DNA of 64,000 nucleotides from assembly GCF_003112555.1 (NCBI RefSeq), contig NZ_BEWB01000004.1:124001-188000 (forward strand). The letters run 5' to 3'. Positions within the stretch are counted from its first letter, which is position 1. Each line of letters opens with the position of its first letter. This DNA comes from Streptomyces coelicoflavus (GTDB lineage Bacteria > Actinomycetota > Actinomycetes > Streptomycetales > Streptomycetaceae). The notes below the pieces were generated by a model that was not told where the DNA came from, ran no database searches, and saw only the letters and a program-made list of their open reading frames with translations. Below are positions 1-8,400 of the stretch, piece by piece. The position numbers and the translations under genes were made by a program.

Positions 1-47
1 AAACCGTCGACCAGCAGATCAACGAGCCTGTCGTAGGTGGTGCTCAT
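1..47 (-). CDS. redQ: N-terminus of acyl carrier protein, RedQ-like (partial)
   Basis: Reading leftwards from an ATG at 47 gives MSTTYDRLVDLLVDG before the window edge. An AGGAAAGG ribosome binding site lies about 12 bases upstream. The short amphipathic start followed by LVDLLVDG fits helix I of an acyl carrier protein. In the red pathway RedQ is the ACP on which RedP and RedR build the dodecanoyl chain, and redQ lies next to redP in S. coelicolor. Only 15 codons are visible and no phosphopantetheine serine is in view, so the assignment rests mostly on position. Confidence 0.5.
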   Translation of the reverse strand, partial: MSTTYDRLVDLLVDG

Positions 48-151
48 CAGTGTGGTCCGCCTTTCCTGGGTGGATCGGTCGCCGAACGCCGTCCCGGCCC
101 GCCGACGGGGTGCTGCGGGGGCGGGTGCGGCGGCGATGCGACGCTCCGGCA

Positions 152-270
152 AGTCTGGGACGGCGCGCTGACGGCCCGCTGACGGCTCGCTGACCCCCGG
201 GCGGCGCCGGCCGGGCGGGAGCCGCGGTCAGCCGGCCGTCAGCGCCCGGTCAGGTGCCCCGGCCAGACTC
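152..270. promoter_or_regulatory. Divergent redQ/redP promoter with mirrored 11-bp SARP-type repeats
   Basis: The 369-base gap between the two divergent genes holds three GCTGAC hexamers at 167, 178 and 189. They are followed by three GTCAG units at 227, 238 and 249, so both sets have an exact 11-base period. The first set is the second read on the other strand, so each set points towards its own gene. Ten bases after the gene-proximal GTCAG on each side is the same hexamer, CAGACT (264-269 plus; 152-157 minus, seen as AGTCTG), close to a TAGRRT -10 box. SARP activators such as ActII-ORF4 bind direct repeats in 11-bp phase just upstream of -10. RedD is the SARP of this pathway, so it is the likely ligand (inference). 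Nothing else is evident in 271-416. Confidence 0.7.
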
Positions 271-416
271 GGGGCGGCCGGGGTGCCCGAGTTACTCCCC
301 GCACCCGCCGGCCGCTAAACCGTCCATCACGCGAGGAGCACACACGTGGTTTCCCGTCTCCGCCGCCGCACGTCCCGGCAGCCCGCACACCGGAGCCGCT
401 CCGTGGGCGGTGTCCG

Positions 417-1424
417 GTGACCCGGGCGTCCGTGGTGGCCGGCATCGGCTCCTGTCTGCCGTCCCGGTGCGTCACCAACGCCGAGCTGGAACGGACCATG
501 GACACCTCGGACGCCTGGATCCGGGCCCGCACGGGAATCGCGCAGCGCTACGTCGCCGAGGACGGCACCCACACCTCCGACCTGGCGGTGGGCGCCGCCG
601 AGCGGGCGCTGAAGTCCGCGCGCCTGACCCCGGACGCGGTCGACGCGGTCGTCGTGGCCACCACCACCCCGGACCGGCCCTGCCCGGCGACCGCGCCGAC
701 GGTGGCCGCCCGGCTGGGGACCGGCCCGATCACGGCGTTCGACGTGGCCGCGGTGTGCTCCGGATTCCTCTACGGGCTCGCCGCGGGGTCCGGTCTGATC
801 GCCTCCGGTGCCGCGGAACGGGTCCTCGTCGTCGGCGCGGAGACGTTCTCCCGCATCCTCAACCCCGCGGACCGGTCCACCTCGGTGATCTTCGGTGACG
901 GCGCGGGCGCCGTCGTGCTGCGCGCCGGCGAGGCGGACGAGACCGGCGCCCTCGGTCCGCTGCGGCTGGGCAGCGACGGCACCGGCGTGGACCTGATCAC
1001 CGTGCCGGCCGGCGGCCCGCCGCGGCCGGGCGAGGCGGCACCGGCCGACTCCGCCGACCGCTACTTCACCATGGAGGGCAAGCGGGTCTTCTGGCTCGCC
1101 GTCCAGCGCATGGGGGAGTGCGCGGCGAGCGTGCTCGACCGGGCCGGCTGGCGGGTGGAGGACGTGGACTGGCTGGTCAGCCACCAGGCCAACCACCGCA
1201 TCACCGCACGACTGGCCGACGAGATCGGCATTCCCCGGGGGCGCAGCGTCGGCAACATCGCCGAGGTGGGCAACACGGCGGCCGCCTCCATCCCGCTCGC
1301 GCTCGACCACGCGCACGCCCGGGGCACCTTCCGGCCCGGCGACCGGGTCCTGCTCACCGCGTTCGGCGGCGGACTCACCTGGGGTGCCGCCGCCCTGACC
1401 TGGCCCGCCATCGATCCGGTCTGA
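417..1424 (+). CDS. redP: 3-oxoacyl-ACP synthase III (KAS III), RedP
   Basis: A 335-residue FabH-family ketosynthase with the complete catalytic triad: Cys114 in AAVCSGF, His256 in SHQANHR and Asn286 in VGNTAAAS. In prodiginine synthesis RedP makes the first condensation of an acetyl starter with malonyl-ACP. RedQ and RedR then extend it to the C12 chain that becomes the undecyl side chain. The GTG start at 417 is preceded by a moderate GGGCGGTG stretch. The length is normal for FabH. It is the first gene of the rightward red operon, directly behind the 11-bp repeat operator. FabH proteins of primary metabolism look very similar, so the Red assignment rests on the neighbours. Confidence 0.93.
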   Translation: MTRASVVAGIGSCLPSRCVTNAELERTMDTSDAWIRARTGIAQRYVAEDGTHTSDLAVGAAERALKSARLTPDAVDAVVVATTTPDRPCPATAPTVAARLGTGPITAFDVAAVCSGFLYGLAAGSGLIASGAAERVLVVGAETFSRILNPADRSTSVIFGDGAGAVVLRAGEADETGALGPLRLGSDGTGVDLITVPAGGPPRPGEAAPADSADRYFTMEGKRVFWLAVQRMGECAASVLDRAGWRVEDVDWLVSHQANHRITARLADEIGIPRGRSVGNIAEVGNTAAASIPLALDHAHARGTFRPGDRVLLTAFGGGLTWGAAALTWPAIDPV

Positions 1425-1495
1425 GGGCGGCGGGCCGGCCCCGGAGCGGGGTCCGGTCCCGGCGCGTGCAGACGACCGATGAACCAAGGACGACC

Positions 1496-1759
1496 ATGAC
1501 TCCTCGGAAACTGATCACCGACTACATCGCCGACGCCTGGATGGGCGGCGACGCCGAAGGCCTGGAGCCGGACACCCCCATCGCGGAGCTCAACATCATC
1601 GACTCCGCCGCCATCTTCGACCTCGTCCACTACTTGCAGGGCGAGTTCCGCGTCACGGTGCCCCTGCCGGAGGTCACCCCGCAGAACTTCAGGTCCGTCA
1701 ACGCGATCTGCGCCCTGGTCGACCGGCTCCGGGACAACGCGGGGGGCGGCGCCGCATGA
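1496..1759 (+). CDS. redO: Peptidyl (prolyl) carrier protein, RedO
   Basis: An 87-residue carrier protein with the phosphopantetheine attachment serine in NIIDSAAIF near residue 33. RedM loads L-proline on RedO. The prolyl thioester is then oxidised to pyrrolyl-2-carboxyl (by RedW, not in the window) and passed to RedN for bipyrrole formation. The ATG at 1496 follows an AAGGA site at about 1486. The upstream extension of this open frame overlaps redP and is not used. The last bases overlap the redN start (ATGA). Confidence 0.92.
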   Translation: MTPRKLITDYIADAWMGGDAEGLEPDTPIAELNIIDSAAIFDLVHYLQGEFRVTVPLPEVTPQNFRSVNAICALVDRLRDNAGGGAA

Positions 1760-3666
1760 CGAACCCCGTGAGCACCCACCCGGACACCGCGCGGGTCCAC
1801 GACGGCGTCGTGGAGGTCATCGCCGCCCGCACCCTGTACGACGTCGGTCACCTCCGGCCGGAGAGCCACTTCGAGGCCGACCTCGGCATCGACTCCGTCA
1901 TCATGGAGTCCGTCCTGCTCTCCGTCCGCGAGCACTTCGCCCTGTCCGCCGAACTGCCCGCCGGTCCGGCCACCATCGGCGAACTCGTCGACGCCGTGCG
2001 CGCCGCGCTGGCAGCCGACGCGGGATCCGGCGCACCCGCCCCCGCCGCCACCGACGCCGGGGCCGCCGACCCCGTCACCGAGGCCGTGGTCGCCGCCGCC
2101 ATGCGGCAGACCCAGTACCAGCGGCACCAACTCGACCTCGACGCCGACCTGGAGGGCGAGCTGGGCGTCGACTCGGTCGTCCTGACCTCCGTCGTCGCCG
2201 AGGCCACCGAGCGGCTCGGCCTCACCGGGCCGGCCCCGGACCTCGCCGGCGCCACGACCCTGCGCGCCCTGGCCGACGCACTGCGCGCCTGCGACCCGGC
2301 CGTCCGGAACACGGCCACGGGCGCGGAGGCGGCCGGCGGCGCGGGCACGGACACGCCCGAGCCGCGGCGGGCCCCCGGCTCGGCACCCGGACCCGACCCG
2401 GACGGCTGGGACCACCGCTCGATGAAGGACTTCACCGAGCAGCGCGACCCCGACCTGTTCGCCAAGACCCGCAGCTTCGCCGGCTACCTGCGCTCCCGCG
2501 AGAAGGACCGCCTGTACTGGTACGGCATGCCGCTGCACTCCAAGTGCGGCAACCGCGCTGTCATCTTCGACGAACTGGAGGGCCGCAAACGCGAGTTCCT
2601 CATGTTCGCCTCCAACAACTACCTCGGCCTCGCCAACCACCCCGGCGTGATCGAGGCCGTCGTCGACGCCACCCGCACCTACGGCGCCACCCACACCGGC
2701 TCCCGGTTCATCGGCGGCACCAACATGCTGCACAAGGAACTGGAGCGCCGGCTGGCCGCCTTCAAGCAGCGGCCCGCCTGCATCGTCTATCCCGGCGGCT
2801 ACTCCGCGAACCTCGGCGCCATCTCGGCCCTGGTCAAGAGCTACGACACCCTCGTCGTCGACCGCCTCAACCACATGAGCATCGTCGACGGAGCCCGGCT
2901 CTCCGGGGCGGTGCGCAAGATCTACCGGCACAACGACATGGCCGACCTGGAGCGGATCCTCAGCCGCAGCGCCGCGGAGGGCACCGGCGGCAGGCTGATC
3001 GTCGCGGACGGCGTCTTCAGCATGCACGGCGACGTGTGCGACCTGCCCGAGATCGTCCGCCTGGCCAAGGAGTACGACGCCCGCGTCATGATCGACGACG
3101 CCCACTCCACCGGCGTCCTCGGCGTCCGCGGCTCCGGCACCGCCGAGCACTTCGGCCTCAAGGGCGAGGTCGACCTGGAACTGGGCACCATGAGCAAGAC
3201 CCTGGCCGGCATGGGCGGGTTCGTCGTCGGCGAGGAGGAGGTCGTCGAGTACCTGCGCTACTACTCCAACTCCTACGTCTTCGCCGCGAACATCCCCGCC
3301 GGGGTCGCCGCCGGGCTGATCGCCGCCATCGACGTCATCGAGGCCGAGCCCGAACGCCTCAAGCGGCTGTGGACCAACATCGGCACGCTGCGCGGCCGGC
3401 TGCTGGAGGCCGGGTTCGACCTGGAGCACTCCGAGAGCGCGATCCTGCCCATCGTCATCGGCGACGAACGCCGCGCGATGGAGATGGGCCGGGCGGTGCG
3501 CGCCCGCGGCCTGTTCTGCCAGACCGTCGTCTACCCCGGTGTGCCCCTCGGCGACGCCCGGCTGCGGGTCAGCGTCACCTGCGAACACACCCCGCAGGAC
3601 CTGGACCTGGCCGCCGAGATCTTCGTCGACGCGGCCCGCGAGACCGGGGTGCTGCCCACCCCGTAG
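1756..3666 (+). CDS. redN: ACP-ACP-alpha-oxoamine synthase, RedN
   Basis: A 636-residue fusion. Two carrier domains come first, with Ser47 in GIDSVIM and Ser140 in GVDSVVL. A PLP-dependent alpha-oxoamine synthase follows from about residue 215 to the end, with the Schiff-base Lys481 in GTMSKTLAG. In the known pathway this enzyme decarboxylatively joins a malonyl-derived pyrrolyl-beta-ketothioester with serine to give 4-hydroxy-2,2'-bipyrrole-5-methanol. It starts in a 4-base overlap with redO, implying coupled translation. An Ala/Pro-rich linker (about 170-210) separates the carriers from the synthase. Confidence 0.93.
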   Translation: MTNPVSTHPDTARVHDGVVEVIAARTLYDVGHLRPESHFEADLGIDSVIMESVLLSVREHFALSAELPAGPATIGELVDAVRAALAADAGSGAPAPAATDAGAADPVTEAVVAAAMRQTQYQRHQLDLDADLEGELGVDSVVLTSVVAEATERLGLTGPAPDLAGATTLRALADALRACDPAVRNTATGAEAAGGAGTDTPEPRRAPGSAPGPDPDGWDHRSMKDFTEQRDPDLFAKTRSFAGYLRSREKDRLYWYGMPLHSKCGNRAVIFDELEGRKREFLMFASNNYLGLANHPGVIEAVVDATRTYGATHTGSRFIGGTNMLHKELERRLAAFKQRPACIVYPGGYSANLGAISALVKSYDTLVVDRLNHMSIVDGARLSGAVRKIYRHNDMADLERILSRSAAEGTGGRLIVADGVFSMHGDVCDLPEIVRLAKEYDARVMIDDAHSTGVLGVRGSGTAEHFGLKGEVDLELGTMSKTLAGMGGFVVGEEEVVEYLRYYSNSYVFAANIPAGVAAGLIAAIDVIEAEPERLKRLWTNIGTLRGRLLEAGFDLEHSESAILPIVIGDERRAMEMGRAVRARGLFCQTVVYPGVPLGDARLRVSVTCEHTPQDLDLAAEIFVDAARETGVLPTP

Positions 3667-3694
3667 CGGCCGTCTCCGTCCGCCCCGTACGCCC

Positions 3695-3733
3695 GGCCCC
3701 GCCCGGCAGGCCCCCTCCCTGCCGGGCCGGGCC
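3695..3733 (+). terminator. Strong GC hairpin in the redN-redM gap
   Basis: The 113-base gap holds a perfect 10-bp stem (3701-3710 with 3718-3727) around a 7-base loop. With one mismatch it extends to 16 bp (3695-3733). There is no U-tract. As redM to redF carry on in the same direction, this may be a partial terminator or an RNA processing and stability element inside the operon rather than a full stop. Confidence 0.5.
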
Positions 3734-3779
3734 TGGCCCTCGAGCCACCCACGCACGTCAAGGAGAAGGGCCCCACGCC

Positions 3780-5378
3780 ATGAGCGCCACCACTCCCTCC
3801 GTGATACGCCTGCCCCAGGACGCGTCCACACAGCACGCGGCCCGGCCCGCCTTCGTCGGCTCCGACCCCCTGACGTACGGCGAGTTCACCGCCCGGGTCG
3901 AGGCCGTGGCCGCCCACCTGCTCAGCCTCGGGGCGCGCGTCGGCGACCGCGTCGCGGTCTGGATGGACAAGCAGCCGCGCTACGCCGAGGCGATCGTCGC
4001 CGCCCTGGAGGCCGGCTGCGCCTACGTCCCCCTGGACGGCGGCCAGCCGGTGAGCAGGGTGCGGACCATCCTGGCGGACGCCGAACCCGTCGTCCTGTTC
4101 ACCGACGCGCACCACGCCGCCCTGCTCGGGGACGACGACCTGCCGGCCTCCGTCACCACGGTCGTGGCCGTCGGCGACCGGCTGCCCGACGCCGTGGGCG
4201 GCACCCCGGTCGCCCCCTGGGAGAGCTGGGAGAGGGGCCGCGCGGGCGGTGTCACCCTGCTGCCCTCCCTCACCCCCGGCGACCTCGCCGCCCTCCTCTA
4301 CACCTCGGGGTCCACCGGCACGCCCAAGGGAGTGCAGATCTCGCACGGCTCACTGGCCAACTTCGTGGCGTGGGCCCGCGACGAACTGGACGTCGGCCCC
4401 GACGACGTGTTCGCGGGCCACGCCTCCTTCAACTTCGACCTCAGCACCTTCGACCTGTTCACCGCGCTGTCCTGCGGCGCCGCGCTGTGGATCGTCCCCG
4501 ACGCGGCGACCAAGGACGTGACCGCCCTGGCCGAGGGCATCCGCCGGCACCGGGTCACCGTCTGGTACTCCGTACCGTCGGTCCTGCACCTGCTGACCGC
4601 CTCCGCCGCGCTCACCCCCGAGCACGCCGCGAGCCTGCGCCACGTCCTCTTCGCCGGCGAGGTCTTCCCCGTCCCGCACCTGCGCGCGCTGAGCGAACTG
4701 CTCCCCGCCGGCACCCCCCTGTACAACCTCTACGGCCCCACCGAGACCAACGTCTGCACCTACCACCGGGTCCGCCCCGAGGACCTGCACCGGGCCACGC
4801 CGGTGCCGATCGGCCTGCCGATCCCCGGCGCCGGCACCACGGTCGTCGACGACGCCGGACGCACCGTCCGCGAGCCCGGCGCCATCGGCGAACTCCACGT
4901 GTCCGGCGTGTGCGTGACCCCCGGCTACTGGCGGCGCGCCGAGGACCCCGTCTCCGCCGCCCACTGCCGGGGCGTGCACCCCACCGGCGACCTGGTCAGC
5001 TACGAGGAGGACGGCCGGCTCGTCTACCGCGGGCGCAAGGACCGCATGGTGAAGCTCTCCGGCTACCGCGTCGAGCTGGGCGAGATCGAGGCGGCGGCGC
5101 TGCGCCACCCCGGCATCGCGGACGCCGCCGTCCTGGTCGACGGCTCCGGCCCCCGGGCCCGGCTGCGGCTCTACTACACCCTGCGCGAGGGCGCCGACCG
5201 GATCGGCCTGGTGCAGCTCAAGCAGCACTGCGCCCGGCACCTGCCGACCTACATGGTCCCGCACACCGCCGTCCACCTGGACGAGATGCCCCTCAACCCC
5301 AACGGCAAGACCGACTACCGCCGACTCGGCGTCGACGCGGCCCCCCGCGCCGCGGCGCCGCTCGGAACGGCCCGCTGA
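3780..5378 (+). CDS. redM: L-proline:AMP ligase, RedM
   Basis: A 532-residue stand-alone adenylation enzyme that activates L-proline and loads RedO. The phosphate loop is YTSGSTGTPKG near residue 176 and the C-terminal lysine is in NPNGKTDYRR. By my alignment to PheA the specificity residues read DLFYLALVC, which agrees with proline-activating enzymes of pyrrole pathways (PltF type). The ATG is set by an AAGGAGAAGG ribosome binding site (3760-3769). The much longer open frame upstream is out-of-frame redN shadow. redL follows directly. Confidence 0.93.
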   Translation: MSATTPSVIRLPQDASTQHAARPAFVGSDPLTYGEFTARVEAVAAHLLSLGARVGDRVAVWMDKQPRYAEAIVAALEAGCAYVPLDGGQPVSRVRTILADAEPVVLFTDAHHAALLGDDDLPASVTTVVAVGDRLPDAVGGTPVAPWESWERGRAGGVTLLPSLTPGDLAALLYTSGSTGTPKGVQISHGSLANFVAWARDELDVGPDDVFAGHASFNFDLSTFDLFTALSCGAALWIVPDAATKDVTALAEGIRRHRVTVWYSVPSVLHLLTASAALTPEHAASLRHVLFAGEVFPVPHLRALSELLPAGTPLYNLYGPTETNVCTYHRVRPEDLHRATPVPIGLPIPGAGTTVVDDAGRTVREPGAIGELHVSGVCVTPGYWRRAEDPVSAAHCRGVHPTGDLVSYEEDGRLVYRGRKDRMVKLSGYRVELGEIEAAALRHPGIADAAVLVDGSGPRARLRLYYTLREGADRIGLVQLKQHCARHLPTYMVPHTAVHLDEMPLNPNGKTDYRRLGVDAAPRAAAPLGTAR

Positions 5379-5405
5379 GTGGCCCGGCGATCCATGGAGA
5401 AGAAC

Positions 5406-8400
5406 GTGAGTCACGGGCCGGCGGAGCAGATACGCGCGCACTGGCAGGGACCCGAACCGGAGACCGTCACCGCCCTGCTGCGGCACCGGGCGGAGCACAC
5501 CCCGGACGCCCTCGCCCACCGCTTCCTCACCGACGGCGACGGCACCTCCGTCGCCTGGACCTACCGCGAACTCGACCTGCACGCCCGCGAGGTGGCCGCA
5601 CACCTGCGGCGCGCCGGGGTGGGGGAGGGCCCGGTGCTGCTGCTGCACCCGCCGGGCCTCGACTACCTCGCCGCGTTCTTCGGCTGCCTGTACGCGGGCG
5701 CGGTGGCCGTCCCCGCCTACCCGCCGGACAACGCCCGGTTCGGGCAGACGGTGCCCCGCCTCGCCGCCATCGCCCGCGACTCCGGCGCGACCCACGCCCT
5801 CACCACCGGCAAGGTCCGCGAGGCGGTCGCCGCCCGCGGCACCGGCCACGTCGGCACCGAACTCGACGGCGTGCGCTGGCTGGTGACCGAGGACCTCTAC
5901 ACCGGCGACTCCAGCGCCCCCTGGCAGGACCCCGGCCGCACGGCGGACTCCCTGGCCTTCCTCCAGTACACCTCCGGTTCCACCGCCGCGCCCAAGGGCG
6001 TGATGGTCGAGCACGGCAACCTGGTGCGCAACCTGCGCTCCATCCACCTCAGGCTCGGCCACGACGCCGGCTCCGGCATGGTGTCCTGGCTGCCGCCGTA
6101 CCACGACATGGGCCTCATCGGCGGCATCCTCACCCCGGTGTACGGGGGTTTCCCCGCGCACCTCATGGCCCCGGCGACCTTCGTGCGGCGCCCGCTGCTG
6201 TGGCTGGAGACCCTCTCCCGCACGGGTGCCTCCACCAGCGTCGCGCCGAACTTCGGCTTCGAGCAGTGCCTGCGCCGGATCAGCCCCGAACAGCGGGCCG
6301 GCCTGGACCTCGGCCGCTGGCGCCTCGCCCTGAACGGGGCCGAGCCGATCCGCCCCGACACCCTCGACCGGTTCGCCGAGTACTTCGCGCCGGCCGGCTT
6401 CGACCGCACCGCGCTGCTGCCCTGCTACGGCCTCGCCGAGGCGACCCTCATGGTCACCGGCGCCCAACCGGACGAGGCGCCGGTGGTGGAGTCCTTCGAC
6501 GCGGCGGCCCTGGAGGCGGGCACCGCGCGCCGGGCGGAACCGGGCGGCGCACGCACCACCCGCGTCGTCGGCTGCGGAGCCCCCGTCGCCGACGTCGAGG
6601 TCGCACTGGTCGACGCCGCCACCGGCCGCCGGGTCCCCGACGGCACCGTCGCCGAGATCCGGGTGGCCGGACCGAACGTCGCCCGCGGCTACTGGAAGCG
6701 CCCCGAGGCCGGTGCGGACGTCTTCGGCGCCCGCGTCGAGGACGGACCCGACGCCGCGTGGCTGCGCACCGGGGACCTGGGGTTCCGCCACGACGGCCAG
6801 CTCTTCGTCGTCGGCAGGACCAAGGACGTGATCATCGTCCAGGGCCGCAACATCCACCCGCAGGACGTGGAGCAGACGGCCGAACGCGTCGGCGCGGGCC
6901 TGCGTGCCGGGCACGGGGCCGCGTTCGGCATTCCCACCGCGGACGGCGAACAACTGGCGCTCGCCTACGAGATCGGCGGGCCGGGCGCCGGTGACCCGTA
7001 CGCCCTGCTGGCCCGCCTGCGCACCGCCATCGCCGACGAGCACCGGGTGACGCCGCACACCGTCGTGCTGCTCAGGCGCTCCTCGGTGCCGCGCACCACC
7101 AGCGGCAAGATCCAGCGCAGCGCCTGCCGGCAGCAGCTGCTCGACCTCGAACTGCCCGTGGTGGCCGCGAGCGTCGTGCAGGACGGCACACCACCGGACG
7201 GCACCCGGCCGCACGACGCCGTCCCCGGCACCCGGGACCGTACGGCCGCCCTCGTCGCCGACGCCCTCGCCGCCTCCGACGCCGCCGAGGGAACCCCGCG
7301 CTACCCGCGGCTGCTGACCGTCGTGGAACGGCTGGCGGACGGGCTCGGCGTCCCCCTCGACGTCGGCGCACTCCTGGCCGGCCCCGATCCGGACGGCGCC
7401 GACGCCCTGGCCGAACTGTGCCGGACGGCGCTCGCCGACGCCGCACCCGCACCCGCGCCGGGGCGGACGCGGACGGAGGCCGCGACCTGGCTGCGGCGTG
7501 CCGTCGCCGCCCGGCTGGGCCTGCGCCCCTCGGTGATCGACCCGACGGTGCCCTTCACCTCACTGGGCCTGGACTCCAAGCAGGCCGTGGCCCTCGCCGC
7601 CCGGTTCGGCGACTGGCTCGGCACGCCCGTCACCCCGGCCACCGTCTACGACCACCCGACCGTCGAGTCCCTGGCGGCGCACGTCACCGCCGACGCGACG
7701 ACCGGCGGCGGGACCCACGTCCCGCACCCCGGCACCGACGGCACCCCGCTCCCGCACCCGCTCCCGCACGGCCCCGCCCGCCGGACCCCCGCCGACGAGC
7801 CCGTCGCCGTGGTCGGCATCGGCTGCCGCTTCCCCGGCGCCCCCGACGCCGACAGCTACTGGCGGCTGCTGCGCGACGGCCGGGACGCCGTGGGCGAGGC
7901 CCCCGCCGACCGGGCGGCCGGCGTCGCGGGACCCGACGGACGTCCGGGCGGGTTCCTGGACCACGTCTACGACTTCGACGCCCGCTTCTTCGGCATCTCC
8001 GCCCGCGAGGCCGAACGCATGGACCCGCAGCAGCGGCTGCTCCTCGAGGTCGCCTGGCAGACCCTGGAGGACGCCGGCATCGCACCCTCCTCCCTGGCGG
8101 GCTCCGACACCGGCGTCTTCGTCGGGGTCAGCGGACACGACTACGCCGACCTCCAGATGCCCCACCCCGACGTCGTCGACATGCACTCGGCCACCGGCAA
8201 CGCCCAGTCCGTCGCGGCGGGCCGGCTCTCGTACTTCTTCGACCTGAACGGGCCGAGCCTCGCCCTCGACACCGCCTGCTCCTCCTCGCTCGCCGCCGTC
8301 CACACGGCCCTGCGCAGCCTGCGGGACGGCGAGTGCGGCGTCGCCCTCGCGGGCGGCGTCAACCTGATGCTGACGCCGGGGCTCCCGGCGGCGCTCGCCC

